Assembly: GCF_000463115.2 (NCBI RefSeq)
Contig: NZ_AWFX01000017.1
Coordinates: 1-54,470 of the forward strand
Direction: 5' to 3'
DNA length: 54,470 nucleotides
Source of the DNA: Franconibacter helveticus LMG 23732
GTDB lineage: Bacteria > Pseudomonadota > Gammaproteobacteria > Enterobacterales > Enterobacteriaceae
The position numbers and the translations under genes are program-made. Under the pieces are notes generated by a model, which saw nothing but the letters and a program-made list of their open reading frames with translations, made no database searches and was not told where the DNA came from. Below, piece by piece: positions 27,613 through 36,341 of this stretch (positions within the stretch are counted from its first letter, which is position 1; every line of letters starts with the position of its first letter).

Positions 27613-28386
27613 ATGTGGATTGGCATAATTAGCCTGTTTCCTGAGATGTTCCGCGCGATTACCGATTACGGGGTAACTGGCCGGGCAGTAAAAAATGGCC
27701 TGCTGAGCATCGACAGCTGGAGTCCTCGTGACTTCACGCATGACCGGCACCGTACCGTGGACGATCGTCCTTACGGCGGCGGACCGGGGATGCTAATGAT
27801 GGTGCAACCCTTGCGGGACGCCATCCATGCAGCGAAAGCCGCGGCAGGCGAAGGCGCGAAGGTGATTTATCTTTCACCTCAGGGACGCAAGCTTGATCAA
27901 GCAGGCGTTAGCGAACTGGCAACGAACGAGAAGTTAATTCTGGTTTGCGGCCGGTACGAAGGGATAGATGAGCGCGTGATCCAGACCGAAATTGACGAAG
28001 AATGGTCAATCGGCGATTACGTACTCAGCGGTGGCGAGCTGCCAGCAATGACGCTGATTGACTCGGTCGCCCGGTTTATACCGGGAGTGCTGGGGCATGA
28101 AGCATCGGCGACGGAAGATTCTTTCGCCGACGGGTTGCTGGATTGCCCACACTACACCCGTCCTGAAGTGTTGGAAGGAATGGAAGTACCGGCGGTATTG
28201 CTGTCGGGCAACCATGCCGAGATACGTCGCTGGCGTCTGAAGCAGTCGCTGGGCCGCACCTGGCTTAGAAGACCTGAACTTCTGGAAAACCTGGCTCTGA
28301 CTGAAGAGCAAGCAAGGTTGCTGGCGGAGTTCCAGCGGGAACATAAGCAACAGCAACATAAACATGATGGGCAGGGCGAAGCGTAA
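27613..28386 (+). CDS. trmD: tRNA (guanine-N1)-methyltransferase TrmD
   Basis: A 257-residue enzyme making m1G37 in tRNAs with G36 (Leu, Pro and Arg isoacceptors), using S-adenosylmethionine to prevent +1 frameshifting. The trefoil-knot SPOUT fold is recognised by [27 protein letters not shown], the knot loop [16 protein letters not shown] and [10 protein letters not shown]. The C-terminal tail [14 protein letters not shown] is variable. It is the third gene of the operon; its spacing to rplS is about 47 bp. Confidence 0.98.
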   Translation: MWIGIISLFPEMFRAITDYGVTGRAVKNGLLSIDSWSPRDFTHDRHRTVDDRPYGGGPGMLMMVQPLRDAIHAAKAAAGEGAKVIYLSPQGRKLDQAGVSELATNEKLILVCGRYEGIDERVIQTEIDEEWSIGDYVLSGGELPAMTLIDSVARFIPGVLGHEASATEDSFADGLLDCPHYTRPEVLEGMEVPAVLLSGNHAEIRRWRLKQSLGRTWLRRPELLENLALTEEQARLLAEFQREHKQQQHKHDGQGEA

Positions 28387-28430
28387 TCGCCGCCTCCCAA
28401 AACATCAGTTTACCCAGGATAAGAGATTAA

Positions 28431-28781
<351 letters not shown>

Positions 28782-28900
28782 GATTCGCTTTCGCGACATC
28801 CAAAAATGTAGTGTAAAAACAAGGGGTTGCAATATTGCAGCCCCTTTTTTATGGCTTAATGTCCACAAAGTGTCCACACAAAACGTGGACGGTGGACATT
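28782..28900. other. attL: Prophage left attachment region with integrase arm-type sites
   Basis: TGTCCACA at 28860-28867 and 28871-28878 and, in the opposite sense, CGTGGACG (28884-28891) and GGTGGACA (28891-28898) match or nearly match TGTGGACA, the arm-type site I recall for P2 integrase. They sit between the rplS terminator and the ogr terminator, where the P2 attP arm is expected. The crossover core therefore probably lies in 28782-28859. The exact core needs the right att copy, which is not in the window. Confidence 0.7.
28823..28850 (+). terminator. Intrinsic terminator of the rpsP-rplS operon
   Basis: Stem GGGGTTGCAA/TTGCAGCCCC with a short loop (one G-U pair), followed by T6. The operon retains a terminator even though a prophage sits immediately downstream. 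Confidence 0.88.
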
Positions 28901-28909
28901 AACGTCCAT

Positions 28910-28934
28910 AAAAAAGCCCACCTGTCGGTGGGCT
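28910..28934 (-). terminator. Terminator of the prophage ogr transcript
   Basis: Read on the minus strand: stem AGCCCACC/GGTGGGCT with loop GACA, then T6. It lies just after the ogr stop and blocks late phage transcription from running into the attachment region and rplS. Confidence 0.82.
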
Positions 28935-28937
28935 GAT

Positions 28938-29156
28938 TCAGAAATTCATATGGCTTTGTCCACCTTTATCGGGGTGGGGTGGGGCCGCCACAACTTTTCC
29001 CGGGCAGGCAATCGAACGGACAAAAGTTTCAAGCGTGATGAACGTGTGGCTGCATTCTATGTTCTGGCACTGATTGTAACGCTCCTTGGTCATTGGGGTG
29101 ACTTGGTGGCTACTCCTAGTGTGTGCAGCCTTACCGCATAGCGGACAGTTCATCAT
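28938..29156 (-). CDS. ogr: Late transcription activator Ogr/Delta
   Basis: A 72-residue zinc-binding activator that recruits RNA polymerase to P2 late promoters through TGT-N12-ACA sites. The start ATGATGAAC is chosen; a TTG two codons upstream is also open. The family zinc ligands are seen as CPLC near the N-terminus and CQNIEC in the middle, with TKERYNQCQN and SHTFITLETF matching the P2 Ogr pattern. It is the last gene of the leftward D operon and is followed by its own terminator. Confidence 0.92.
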   Translation of the reverse strand: MMNCPLCGKAAHTRSSHQVTPMTKERYNQCQNIECSHTFITLETFVRSIACPGKVVAAPPHPDKGGQSHMNF

Positions 29157-29228
29157 TTTCAATCGGCCTCATCTTAAATTTGCAAGCTATGGTATCCCGT
29201 TTCGCTGCATATTTAAACTTCCATCTTG

Positions 29229-30335
29229 CTATTCCATATCTAAATCTGCAATTTTTACCTCAAGATCCAGCGAAGTAGTGAAGCCGCTTTCGCTAATGCT
29301 GTTTGTTACCGTCGTAATCGTCCATTCTGCGGCATCAATTGGCTGTTTGAATCCGCTAACTTTCACAGGCAACTCAGGGAACAGATCGCCGCGACCTTTT
29401 GCCAGGCTAATTGAAAACGAAGCCGCGCCGCGCTGAAGCCGCTCCCATGTCATTTTCGCGGCGCGTTCTGCGTTGGCCCGGTTTGCATAGGTCCGGCTTA
29501 ACACCAGAACGTTTTCGTCTGTGCCGATGAGGTAGTCCCCTTGTTTTGGCTCAGGGACTTTATCTGGCTTCTGTGCTGTGGTTTTACGTCTCCGCCTGCG
29601 CTTTACTTTCACCTCCTCCTTTTTCTTAGGCTCCTTAGTATGCAGCCAGCTCGCCACAACCCCCGTATAAGCGCCACGGTCTGCCAGGCTAAACCTGTGG
29701 TTATCGCCTGAATCGCGGGCGATAGTGACTACCGGCAGCGCTTTGCCGCTTGCCGTTTTCCCCTGACCTTGCCGGATAAAAAGCAAATTGCCATTTTTAA
29801 CCGAGGCAATGGCGCCATACTGTTTAGCCAGGCGCATTAGAAAGCTACCGTCTGATTCGTTAGTCTGGTCAATATGTTCAACGGGCTGCTTAGCCATATC
29901 TTCGCCGATCGCCTGTTCCAGCTTGTGTCTGGCGGCAATTTCTTTCACCACATCGCCAATCGTTGTGTTATGCCATGATTTTTCCCGCTTGGTATTCAGT
30001 GTTGCGCGAAAATCTGCGCTGCGCGCGCGTATTGTCAGGCGGTCAGGCGCACCTGAATGTTCAATTTCATCAACAGTAAAACGACCCTTGCTGTAAAGCG
30101 GCTCGCCCTGCCAGCCAATAGCGAGCGACAGGACAGCGCCACGACGGGGCAACTGAACCTTCCCATCAGCATCATCCAGTTCAATATCCAGCTGATCCGC
30201 TTCAAAGCCGCGGTTGTCTGTGTGAGTTAATGAAAGCAAACGCCCTTCCAGCGTGGCTGTGATGTCATTATTTTCTAAGGTAACGCGATAAGCCGGAATC
30301 AGTGCCGCGCCATTAATCCAGCTGTAGCCATTCAT
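29229..30335 (-). CDS. D: Baseplate hub protein gpD (late control D)
   Basis: A 368-residue tail protein homologous to P2 gpD, the hub on which the V spike sits (gp27-like). Family features include YRVTLENNDITATLEGRLLS, the charged LDIELDDADGKVQLPRRGA and the DVVKEIAARHKL region. An unusually basic KKKEEVKVKRRRRRK linker lies at about 240-255. Its ATG overlaps the U stop by 4 bases, which indicates translational coupling. The 72-bp gap to ogr is AT-rich. Confidence 0.93.
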   Translation of the reverse strand: MNGYSWINGAALIPAYRVTLENNDITATLEGRLLSLTHTDNRGFEADQLDIELDDADGKVQLPRRGAVLSLAIGWQGEPLYSKGRFTVDEIEHSGAPDRLTIRARSADFRATLNTKREKSWHNTTIGDVVKEIAARHKLEQAIGEDMAKQPVEHIDQTNESDGSFLMRLAKQYGAIASVKNGNLLFIRQGQGKTASGKALPVVTIARDSGDNHRFSLADRGAYTGVVASWLHTKEPKKKEEVKVKRRRRRKTTAQKPDKVPEPKQGDYLIGTDENVLVLSRTYANRANAERAAKMTWERLQRGAASFSISLAKGRGDLFPELPVKVSGFKQPIDAAEWTITTVTNSISESGFTTSLDLEVKIADLDME

Positions 30336-30796
30336 GGTAATAACCCGCCCGCCATATTAATGGCACTATCTTTCAACTGCGTTAGCTGGGTGGATAAGTC
30401 GCCTAACATAGACTGAAGAGTTTCATCAATTCGCTTAAGCGTTATGGTGAAATCAATTTTCCTGGCGGCCCCATCCCTGAAAAATTCGCTCTTCGTCGTA
30501 TTTATGCTTTCAATTACAAACATGCCGTAAATAGTCCCTTCACCACCAATTAGCGGCCATCCTTTGCCAGTTTCCGCCATTTGCTCAAGCGCCAGAAGTG
30601 AAATGCGTCCGCCCGTTATGGCAGGCATAAGCGTACCGGACAATGTGATGGTATCTGTATCAGGGCCGAGGAACTGGAGAGAAGGCCGCTTGCCGATGCG
30701 GCTGTTGCTCGCGTGCCGCCATTGCTTTTGTAGCTGCAATTCCTGATAAGGTACGGTTTTTAACATGAAAACAAAAAGCCCCAGCGTCATCATCAT
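30332..30796 (-). CDS. U: Tail terminator/tail protein gpU
   Basis: A 154-residue tail protein matching P2 gpU: it starts MMMTLGLFVFMLKTVPYQEL and carries PSLQFLGPDTDTITLSG and GGRISLLALEQMAETGKGWP. P2 gpU is needed for tail assembly. The start overlaps the T stop by 4 bases and the stop overlaps the D start, so T, U and D are read as one coupled unit. Confidence 0.94.
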   Translation of the reverse strand: MMMTLGLFVFMLKTVPYQELQLQKQWRHASNSRIGKRPSLQFLGPDTDTITLSGTLMPAITGGRISLLALEQMAETGKGWPLIGGEGTIYGMFVIESINTTKSEFFRDGAARKIDFTITLKRIDETLQSMLGDLSTQLTQLKDSAINMAGGLLP

Positions 30797-33700
30797 TCGT
30801 TCAAGTCTCCCCGATCTGAAAAGTTACTACGCGCGCGGGCTTCAGCCTGCCTTTGCTCCGCCTTTATCCTGCGCATAAGCTCATCTACAAGGCTTTGCTG
30901 GCTTTGCCCTGGTTGCTGCACGATATGAAAATTGTATTCATTGCGAACCGGCGCTGCATTCTGAGTTACACGCTGGCGCGGAGCCTCGTCTTGATACTCT
31001 ACAGAGGGCAGGCTGAGCGGATGCAGCGGCTTCGCTGCAAGAGGTTGCGAAAGACCGCCAGCTGCAAACATGGTCGCAGCCGCCAGAGCAGCTGTGCGGC
31101 GTCGGCTCATGATATTGGCGGGGCCGTTTACAATTTCAGGGCCGTATTCACCAACTATGCCAGCTCTGCCTGCAGGAATATAACCACCGTTATCATACAT
31201 ACGCATGCCATACGGCGAGCCGCCCGGAGGCAACTGAACTTTGCCGTCGGTTGTGATCGTAGCGGACTGCCGAGCTATGTTTTCCGGCAGCTTCGCTTTT
31301 GCAGCTTCTTTGCTGACGACGCCAAGCTTTTCCAGCAACCAGGAAACTCCCGACTTTAGCGACTCCAGCGGACTCATCACCAGATTGAGTCCATCAGCAA
31401 GCGCCTTGCCGAACCGCTTGCCTATATCAGCAGCGCCGCTTAGTTCTGCGGCAGTCGATTTGACCGGTGCCAGCAAATTACTGAACCAACCAAACAGGGC
31501 TTTTACCTTATCCGCGATCCAGCTAAAAACTGGCATCAATGGGGAAAAGGCTTCTGAAATTGGCGCGACCGCTGCCTTGAAACCCTCAACAACACCACTC
31601 AGGAACGCCTTAATCGGTTGCCAGTATTTCCAGATAACTAACGCCACGCCTGCCAGCGCGGCAATAACTAATCCTATCGGACTCAGCAACACCGTAAGCG
31701 AACCAGAAATCAGTGTCAGGCCAGTTCGCAACACCGCCAAAGGAGAGGACGCCAGCCATAGCAAGGCACGACCAATTCCGGTCATAGCTGCACGAGCTGC
31801 AGTGAGGGGGTTAAGCACAGCCCACATCGCACCACGCAGCAAAGCCAGTGGACCTGATGCAACTCGTACAGCAGTAGCGCCAATTTTAGAAAGGGAGGCT
31901 TTCAGAGAAGAAAGCGGACCTGCCAGCAAACCCGCCGCACTGGCTGTACCTCCGAAACCGCCGGAAAGCAGCGTAAGGGGGGATTTAGCCAGCCACATAA
32001 AGCCCTTACCAAGCCCGCCAAGCTGAGCAAACAGGCCTGGTAAAATCCGGATCCCCAGCGTTTGCATACTTAATCGTACAACAGCCAGCGGGCCGATAAC
32101 TGCCGCAACAGCTACCATCAGCGTTCCTGTCACTACCGCGAGAGCTGCAAGCGCCGCAGCAACTTTAATCAGTGTGCCAGCCAGCTCAGGATTAGCCTCA
32201 ACCCAACGGCGAACCGCGCCCGTTACCTGACGGATAGCGCTCATAATTTCCATCAGCGGTGTACGCAATGTTTCGCCTAGTCCACTCATTACGTTTGCGG
32301 TTCCGGCTTTTGTAAGCATCCATTGTGCAGAAAGGGAATCTTTGTTGATGTCAGATTCTTTCTGCATGGACCCCGCTGAGGCCCTTCCCTGAACTAACGC
32401 TAACTGCCTGTCTAATTCATCAAGGTTATTAGCAAGCTTTCCTGCATCATCGCCAAATTCCTTACCGAATAATTGCGTCAAAACATTAAGTCGTTTATCT
32501 GGTGCTATCTTCTGATTAACCATCTGAAGCACACGACGAATAGTCCCCATTGAATCATTCGCCATATCTTTTTCTAGCTGTCCCGCCTTAAGTTTCAGCG
32601 CATCTAGCCCATCAAAAAAGCGATCACTTTGCATGCTTGCAATTGATAATTCTCGCACCATTGCATTAGCTGCACTTGCTGCCACTTCCGGCGCCGCTCC
32701 AAGGGTCAGAAAGGTAGAACCCAGCGCAGCTGCTTTTCGAAAGTCGAGGCGGTCAGCGACCCCGCCCATGCGCTGCAGCACATCGATAATTTCATTACCT
32801 TTTGATTTGGCGTTATCGTCCAGGTAGTTAATTACATCCCCTAGCTGCTCAATGTTTTTTGCTGGTACTTTATAAAGACCGGCAATTTTTCCGAGGTCTT
32901 CAGCAAGCTGTCCAGCTGGCAATTCAAAGGCTGTAGCGGCTTTTGCAGAAACGGAGGCAAAGTTGAGAAGGTCTGCTTTTAACTCTTTCCATGTTTTGGC
33001 GTTTTCCCCTATACCCATACGGGCGCCGCCTTCTACCAGCGCAGCGTAATCTACCGCGCCGTTTTGAAGTGGTAACGTCTCGCTTGCTGTTTTGATGGCG
33101 GCCTGCAGCTCATAAAATTGCGATGTGCGATTTCCGTTATCATCACGCAGCCCGTTTACCTGTTTCGCCACACCTTTCATGGCATCTTCAAGGCTTGCAT
33201 AATCTTTTACGGCCGCGACTACCGGCGCGCCAATTCCAACCCCTGCAGCCGTCATGGCCGCGCCGGCACCTGCCACCCGGTCGCGAGCTTCCAGCGTTTT
33301 ACTGTATTGCTCGCGAGCAGCATTCATTTTTCGCTGTTGTTCCCCGACGCGCTTCAACCTGGCTTCCTGTTCTGAAAGCTGGCGATTAAAGCGCTCCGTT
33401 TCCCGGGTAATGCGTGCCGTGGCGCTGGCGCCATCGTTAGCAGAAATCCCGGCGCGATAAAGTTCGGCCCGAACCTGCGCTGTTTGCCGTTGTAGTTTGC
33501 CCTGGCGTTCCTCCAGGCGCTGTACGGTTAGCCGCTGTCGCTCCATTGCTACAATCTGGCGCTGCGTTGGCGGCCCCATCTGGCCCAGCTCGTTACTCAG
33601 CAGGAAGGCTTTCTGGCGGGCAAGGCTCAGTCTGTCGGCCAGCTTCTGGTTTTCTGTCTGTAACTTACGGAACCCGTCCAGCTGCGCACTGGTCTGGTTC

Positions 33701-33837
33701 ATCTGTTTAAGGGCGTCGCGGGACTTTTTGACGGCGGCGGCCAGCTCCTGAGTGCTGGCGCGCGCCTGTTTGAAAGGGCGGGTGAGCTTATCAATCGCGC
33801 TCATTACGACCTGCAGCCGCAGGTTACGATCACTCAT
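30793..33837 (-). CDS. T: Tail tape measure protein gpT
   Basis: A 1014-residue tape measure that sets tail length and probably helps DNA enter the cell. The start MSDRNLRLQVVMSAIDKLTR matches P2 gpT; an ATG 15 bases upstream is less likely. The N-terminal 190 residues are a Gln/Arg/Glu-rich coiled coil, the middle (about 190-560) is the phage_tail_TP901-type core, and several hydrophobic stretches lie at about 560-760 (for example AALAALAVVTGTLMVAVAAV and LTVLLSPIGLVIAALAGVAL). The ATG overlaps the E' stop, as in P2. Confidence 0.94.
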   Translation of the reverse strand: MSDRNLRLQVVMSAIDKLTRPFKQARASTQELAAAVKKSRDALKQMNQTSAQLDGFRKLQTENQKLADRLSLARQKAFLLSNELGQMGPPTQRQIVAMERQRLTVQRLEERQGKLQRQTAQVRAELYRAGISANDGASATARITRETERFNRQLSEQEARLKRVGEQQRKMNAAREQYSKTLEARDRVAGAGAAMTAAGVGIGAPVVAAVKDYASLEDAMKGVAKQVNGLRDDNGNRTSQFYELQAAIKTASETLPLQNGAVDYAALVEGGARMGIGENAKTWKELKADLLNFASVSAKAATAFELPAGQLAEDLGKIAGLYKVPAKNIEQLGDVINYLDDNAKSKGNEIIDVLQRMGGVADRLDFRKAAALGSTFLTLGAAPEVAASAANAMVRELSIASMQSDRFFDGLDALKLKAGQLEKDMANDSMGTIRRVLQMVNQKIAPDKRLNVLTQLFGKEFGDDAGKLANNLDELDRQLALVQGRASAGSMQKESDINKDSLSAQWMLTKAGTANVMSGLGETLRTPLMEIMSAIRQVTGAVRRWVEANPELAGTLIKVAAALAALAVVTGTLMVAVAAVIGPLAVVRLSMQTLGIRILPGLFAQLGGLGKGFMWLAKSPLTLLSGGFGGTASAAGLLAGPLSSLKASLSKIGATAVRVASGPLALLRGAMWAVLNPLTAARAAMTGIGRALLWLASSPLAVLRTGLTLISGSLTVLLSPIGLVIAALAGVALVIWKYWQPIKAFLSGVVEGFKAAVAPISEAFSPLMPVFSWIADKVKALFGWFSNLLAPVKSTAAELSGAADIGKRFGKALADGLNLVMSPLESLKSGVSWLLEKLGVVSKEAAKAKLPENIARQSATITTDGKVQLPPGGSPYGMRMYDNGGYIPAGRAGIVGEYGPEIVNGPANIMSRRRTAALAAATMFAAGGLSQPLAAKPLHPLSLPSVEYQDEAPRQRVTQNAAPVRNEYNFHIVQQPGQSQQSLVDELMRRIKAEQRQAEARARSNFSDRGDLNE

Positions 33838-34287
33838 CGTCAGTGGCCCCACTTCTTAAAATGGCTTTATGCCGCCACTCCAGAAGCTCCGTCAGCGTCA
33901 TATCAGCCGTGGCGGATGGCGGCCAGTGAAATACGGTAGCGATGTCCGCTACCAGGTCTTCAACGATCAGCTTTGCGGGAAAGCTGACATCGCCGACCTC
34001 GGCAACAAAAAACTCACCAACTCCAGTGACAGCTGCAGCAAATCGCCCGGTTCCAGCATAGCTACCTCCGCTTTCGTCAGGGAAGGCGTAGTGACACGTG
34101 GCAGAACCAGCATCATAGAATCCACATCCATATCCATCAGCGCCTGCAGGCGGGCGCCGCGTAAAGCACCTGAGTTAGGTTTACGCACCACAATTTCAGT
34201 GATAGTGGTAGTTCCGCGCACAATCGGACTGTCGAGCGTGACGGTTGTTTCAGTTGCTGGAGCCTGTTCGTTTTTTACGTTTTCCAT
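33830..34287 (-). CDS. E+E': Tail assembly chaperone E+E' (-1 frameshift product)
   Basis: P2-type phages make a longer tail chaperone by -1 slippage near the end of gene E, analogous to lambda G/GT. The slippery heptamer T TTT TTG is present on the minus strand (plus-strand CAAAAAA at 34006-34012), in the right phase (0-frame codons TTT TTG). After the shift the frame stays open for about 58 codons (VAEVGDVSFPAKLIVEDLVA onward) to a TGA at 33830-33832 that overlaps the T start. Total length would be 152 residues. The segment FHWPPSATADMTLTELLEWR resembles P2 E'. Confidence 0.85.
33967..34287 (-). CDS. E: Tail assembly protein gpE
   Basis: A 106-residue tail protein, the unshifted product of the E/E' pair. 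The start MENVKNEQAPATETTVTLDS is chosen; the frame stays open further upstream but overlaps FII there. LDSPIVRGTTTITEIVVRKP and NSGALRGARLQALMDMDVD match the P2 gpE family. It is slightly longer than P2 gpE. It lies 55 bases after FII. Confidence 0.87.
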   Translation of the reverse strand: MENVKNEQAPATETTVTLDSPIVRGTTTITEIVVRKPNSGALRGARLQALMDMDVDSMMLVLPRVTTPSLTKAEVAMLEPGDLLQLSLELVSFLLPRSAMSAFPQS

Positions 34288-34342
34288 AATTAATCCATTT
34301 TTAAAAGAGGGAGAGAATAGGCGCGACGAAGCGCGCCAGCTG

Positions 34343-34858
34343 TTACAGGCCAATGGCCGCGCGGTGCGCTTCCATCAGGTCCACGCCGTTTACGATCCAG
34401 ACCATGTTTACGAGGTCCACTTCATATATGACCTCACCGTTGATGGTCAGCTTGGCGTAACTGTTGGTGCTGCTCACTTTCATTGTGCTGCTGTCGCCCT
34501 GTTTATGCTCGCCGGAATCCAGCTCTTTATGGCGTCCGCGAACAACAAGTTCTACTGCCTGCACTTCGCCTGTGTCGTCGCGCTGAATAGACTCCGCGAA
34601 GCGCAGTTGCACGCCGTCAACAGTGGTTACGCTCATTTGCTTAAACAGTTGAGCCTCCATGCCGCCAACTGTAAATTCCGTATCAAGCGCGCCATCGTCC
34701 AGGCCCATGCTGATATCCACTGCGCCCGGCATACCTCCACCACGGTATTTTTCGAACTTCTGCGTGAACTTCGGCAGCGTCAGCGACTCAACAAGCCCGA
34801 TGTAGCTGTTGCCGTCGTTAAACAGGTTCAGATATTTCAGTTTTTTAGGCAGTGCCAT
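34343..34858 (-). CDS. FII: Major tail tube protein gpFII
   Basis: A 171-residue tube protein of the contractile tail (P2 FII). It starts MALPKKLKYLNLFNDGNSYI, preceded by AAGGAG. It contains GLVESLTLPKFTQKFEKYRG, GGMPGAVDISMGLDDG and VNMVWIVNGVDLMEAHRAAI, all typical. It follows the sheath gene FI by 9 bp. Confidence 0.95.
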   Translation of the reverse strand: MALPKKLKYLNLFNDGNSYIGLVESLTLPKFTQKFEKYRGGGMPGAVDISMGLDDGALDTEFTVGGMEAQLFKQMSVTTVDGVQLRFAESIQRDDTGEVQAVELVVRGRHKELDSGEHKQGDSSTMKVSSTNSYAKLTINGEVIYEVDLVNMVWIVNGVDLMEAHRAAIGL

Positions 34859-34867
34859 TGTGGCTCC

Positions 34868-36037
34868 TTAGCTTTTTACCTGGCTGGCAAAGTCAATCAG
34901 ATACTGGTCAGTGATGCGCTGGCGCAGCATCAGGTTTTCCAGTGGAGGGACCGGGGTATAGTCATAATCAATGGTGAGCTTCCCGGCCTTGAGGGTGTCT
35001 TTGTCGTTCACCGAATCATCAAGCCAGCAATTCGCGCCGAGGAGATAGCCCTGGTTAACGAGACTGCGCAGCTTTGCGCGGATGCCCTCAATAATGTCGC
35101 GGGCCAGCGACGGGTTCAGCGGACCGTCAACGGCCCACATCTGCGCCTCTGCCATGGTGTCCATCAGCACCTGCGCGGTGCGGGTGTAACACTCAAACTG
35201 AAAAAGCGCGTCGTCGCTCAGGCAGCGGGAACCCCAGAAGCGGAAACCGTCTTTACGGATCAGCGTGGTGACGTCGTTCTGGTTCAGCAGGCCCGCGTCC
35301 GTCGCCGGATCCTGCAGGTCCCAGAACACGTCTTTGGAAATGCCGGTGACGCCGTTCACCCCGACGTTTGACAGGGACTTGTGCCAGCCGGTCTGCTCGT
35401 CGATTTTGGCGCGCAGACCGAGCGCGCGGGCGGTGGCGTAGGCCGTCGCGTCCGCTTTCAGCACGGTGTCAAAGTTGATGAAGTCAGGCCAGATAAGCAT
35501 CCCTTCGCGCTGGCTGAAGTTGGCGCGGTAGGCGATGGCTTCTTCTACGCTTTTGCAGCCGTAGGCCGACAGGTAGGCAAAGCCGCGCAGGCTCTGCGCC
35601 ACGCTCAGCAGCTCGGTCGCAACGGCCTGCGTGTCATGTCCCGGCACGCCGAGAATGCGCGGCTTGACGCCACAGACGGCCTGCGCGGCCAGCAGCGCCT
35701 TCATGCCGGTGCGCTGGCCATCGGTTACGCCGCCGATGATGTTAGCGGTGGTTTCCGCCTCGGTTTCGCCCTGCGGCACGCGCACAACGACGGTGACGGG
35801 TTTTGCCTGGTCGGCAATGGCGTCCAGCGAGCGGGCCAGCGTGCCGGACTCGCCAGCCTTGCCGCTGGCGGTGAGCACGTCGGTCAGCAGCACCGGGCGG
35901 TTGAGCGGAAAGGTTGCCGCGTCGGCGTCGTCGCCGGTGCAGACCAGACCGACGATTGCCGTGCTGACGGTGGTAATAGTTCGGGTGCCCTCGTTGATTT
36001 CCTCAACGCGCACGCCGTGGTGATAATCCTGAGCCAT
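34868..36037 (-). CDS. FI: Tail sheath protein gpFI
   Basis: A 389-residue contractile sheath protein. The start [20 protein letters not shown] is chosen because GGAGAACCGCC precedes it and it fits P2 FI (about 396); the frame runs 174 bases further upstream through non-homologous sequence. Sheath landmarks include [29 protein letters not shown], the [20 protein letters not shown] region and the closing [13 protein letters not shown]. It heads the FI-to-ogr transcription unit, with an exact Ogr site upstream. Confidence 0.95.
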   Translation of the reverse strand: MAQDYHHGVRVEEINEGTRTITTVSTAIVGLVCTGDDADAATFPLNRPVLLTDVLTASGKAGESGTLARSLDAIADQAKPVTVVVRVPQGETEAETTANIIGGVTDGQRTGMKALLAAQAVCGVKPRILGVPGHDTQAVATELLSVAQSLRGFAYLSAYGCKSVEEAIAYRANFSQREGMLIWPDFINFDTVLKADATAYATARALGLRAKIDEQTGWHKSLSNVGVNGVTGISKDVFWDLQDPATDAGLLNQNDVTTLIRKDGFRFWGSRCLSDDALFQFECYTRTAQVLMDTMAEAQMWAVDGPLNPSLARDIIEGIRAKLRSLVNQGYLLGANCWLDDSVNDKDTLKAGKLTIDYDYTPVPPLENLMLRQRITDQYLIDFASQVKS

Positions 36038-36107
36038 GTGGCGGTTCTCCTGTAAAGGGGTTCCGCTATGGTGAAAGGTGACAGCTTCGCGCGCATCCTG
36101 CGGGCAT

Positions 36108-36125
36108 TGTGCGGGGCATGGCACA
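36108..36125 (-). promoter_or_regulatory. Ogr activator site of the FI late promoter
   Basis: TGT-GCGGGGCATGGC-ACA fits the P2 late-promoter activator site TGT-N12-ACA exactly. Its centre is 79-80 bp upstream of the FI start, leaving room for a promoter with the site near -55 and a leader of about 25 bases. Confidence 0.82.
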
Positions 36126-36155
36126 AAGCAAACAGGCCCGAAGCGGGCCTGTGAT

Positions 36156-36341
36156 TTACTCCGGCTTTTCTGCCTCGCTGCTATCCGGCGCAGAAAACTT
36201 GCCGCCGTCATATTTCCATCCGATATCTACCGTGCCGTCCGCTGAAATAGCGCGGCCACTTTCAGGCGCCCAGTCTGATTCACCATCCCATACAACCAGA
36301 TTGATTACCGTCCCTTTTTCCACGACTGCATAAACGCTCAT
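36156..36341 (-). CDS. Small tail-fibre-associated protein
   Basis: A 61-residue acidic protein directly behind the tail fibre gene, overlapping its stop by one base. [13 protein letters not shown] and [14 protein letters not shown] are familiar from short proteins that follow tail fibre genes in Mu- and P2-like phages. No function is established for these that I can name. It occupies the place of the P2 fibre-assembly gene G and may replace it. Confidence 0.7.
   Translation of the reverse strand: MSVYAVVEKGTVINLVVWDGESDWAPESGRAISADGTVDIGWKYDGGKFSAPDSSEAEKPE

Noticed and set aside
26782..27750. 322-codon minus-strand ORF across rpsP and rimM
   Set aside because: It is antisense to two conserved essential genes and has no homology-like features.
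33869..35371. 500-codon plus-strand ORF opposite E, FII and FI
   Set aside because: It is a mirror of three well-identified tail genes.
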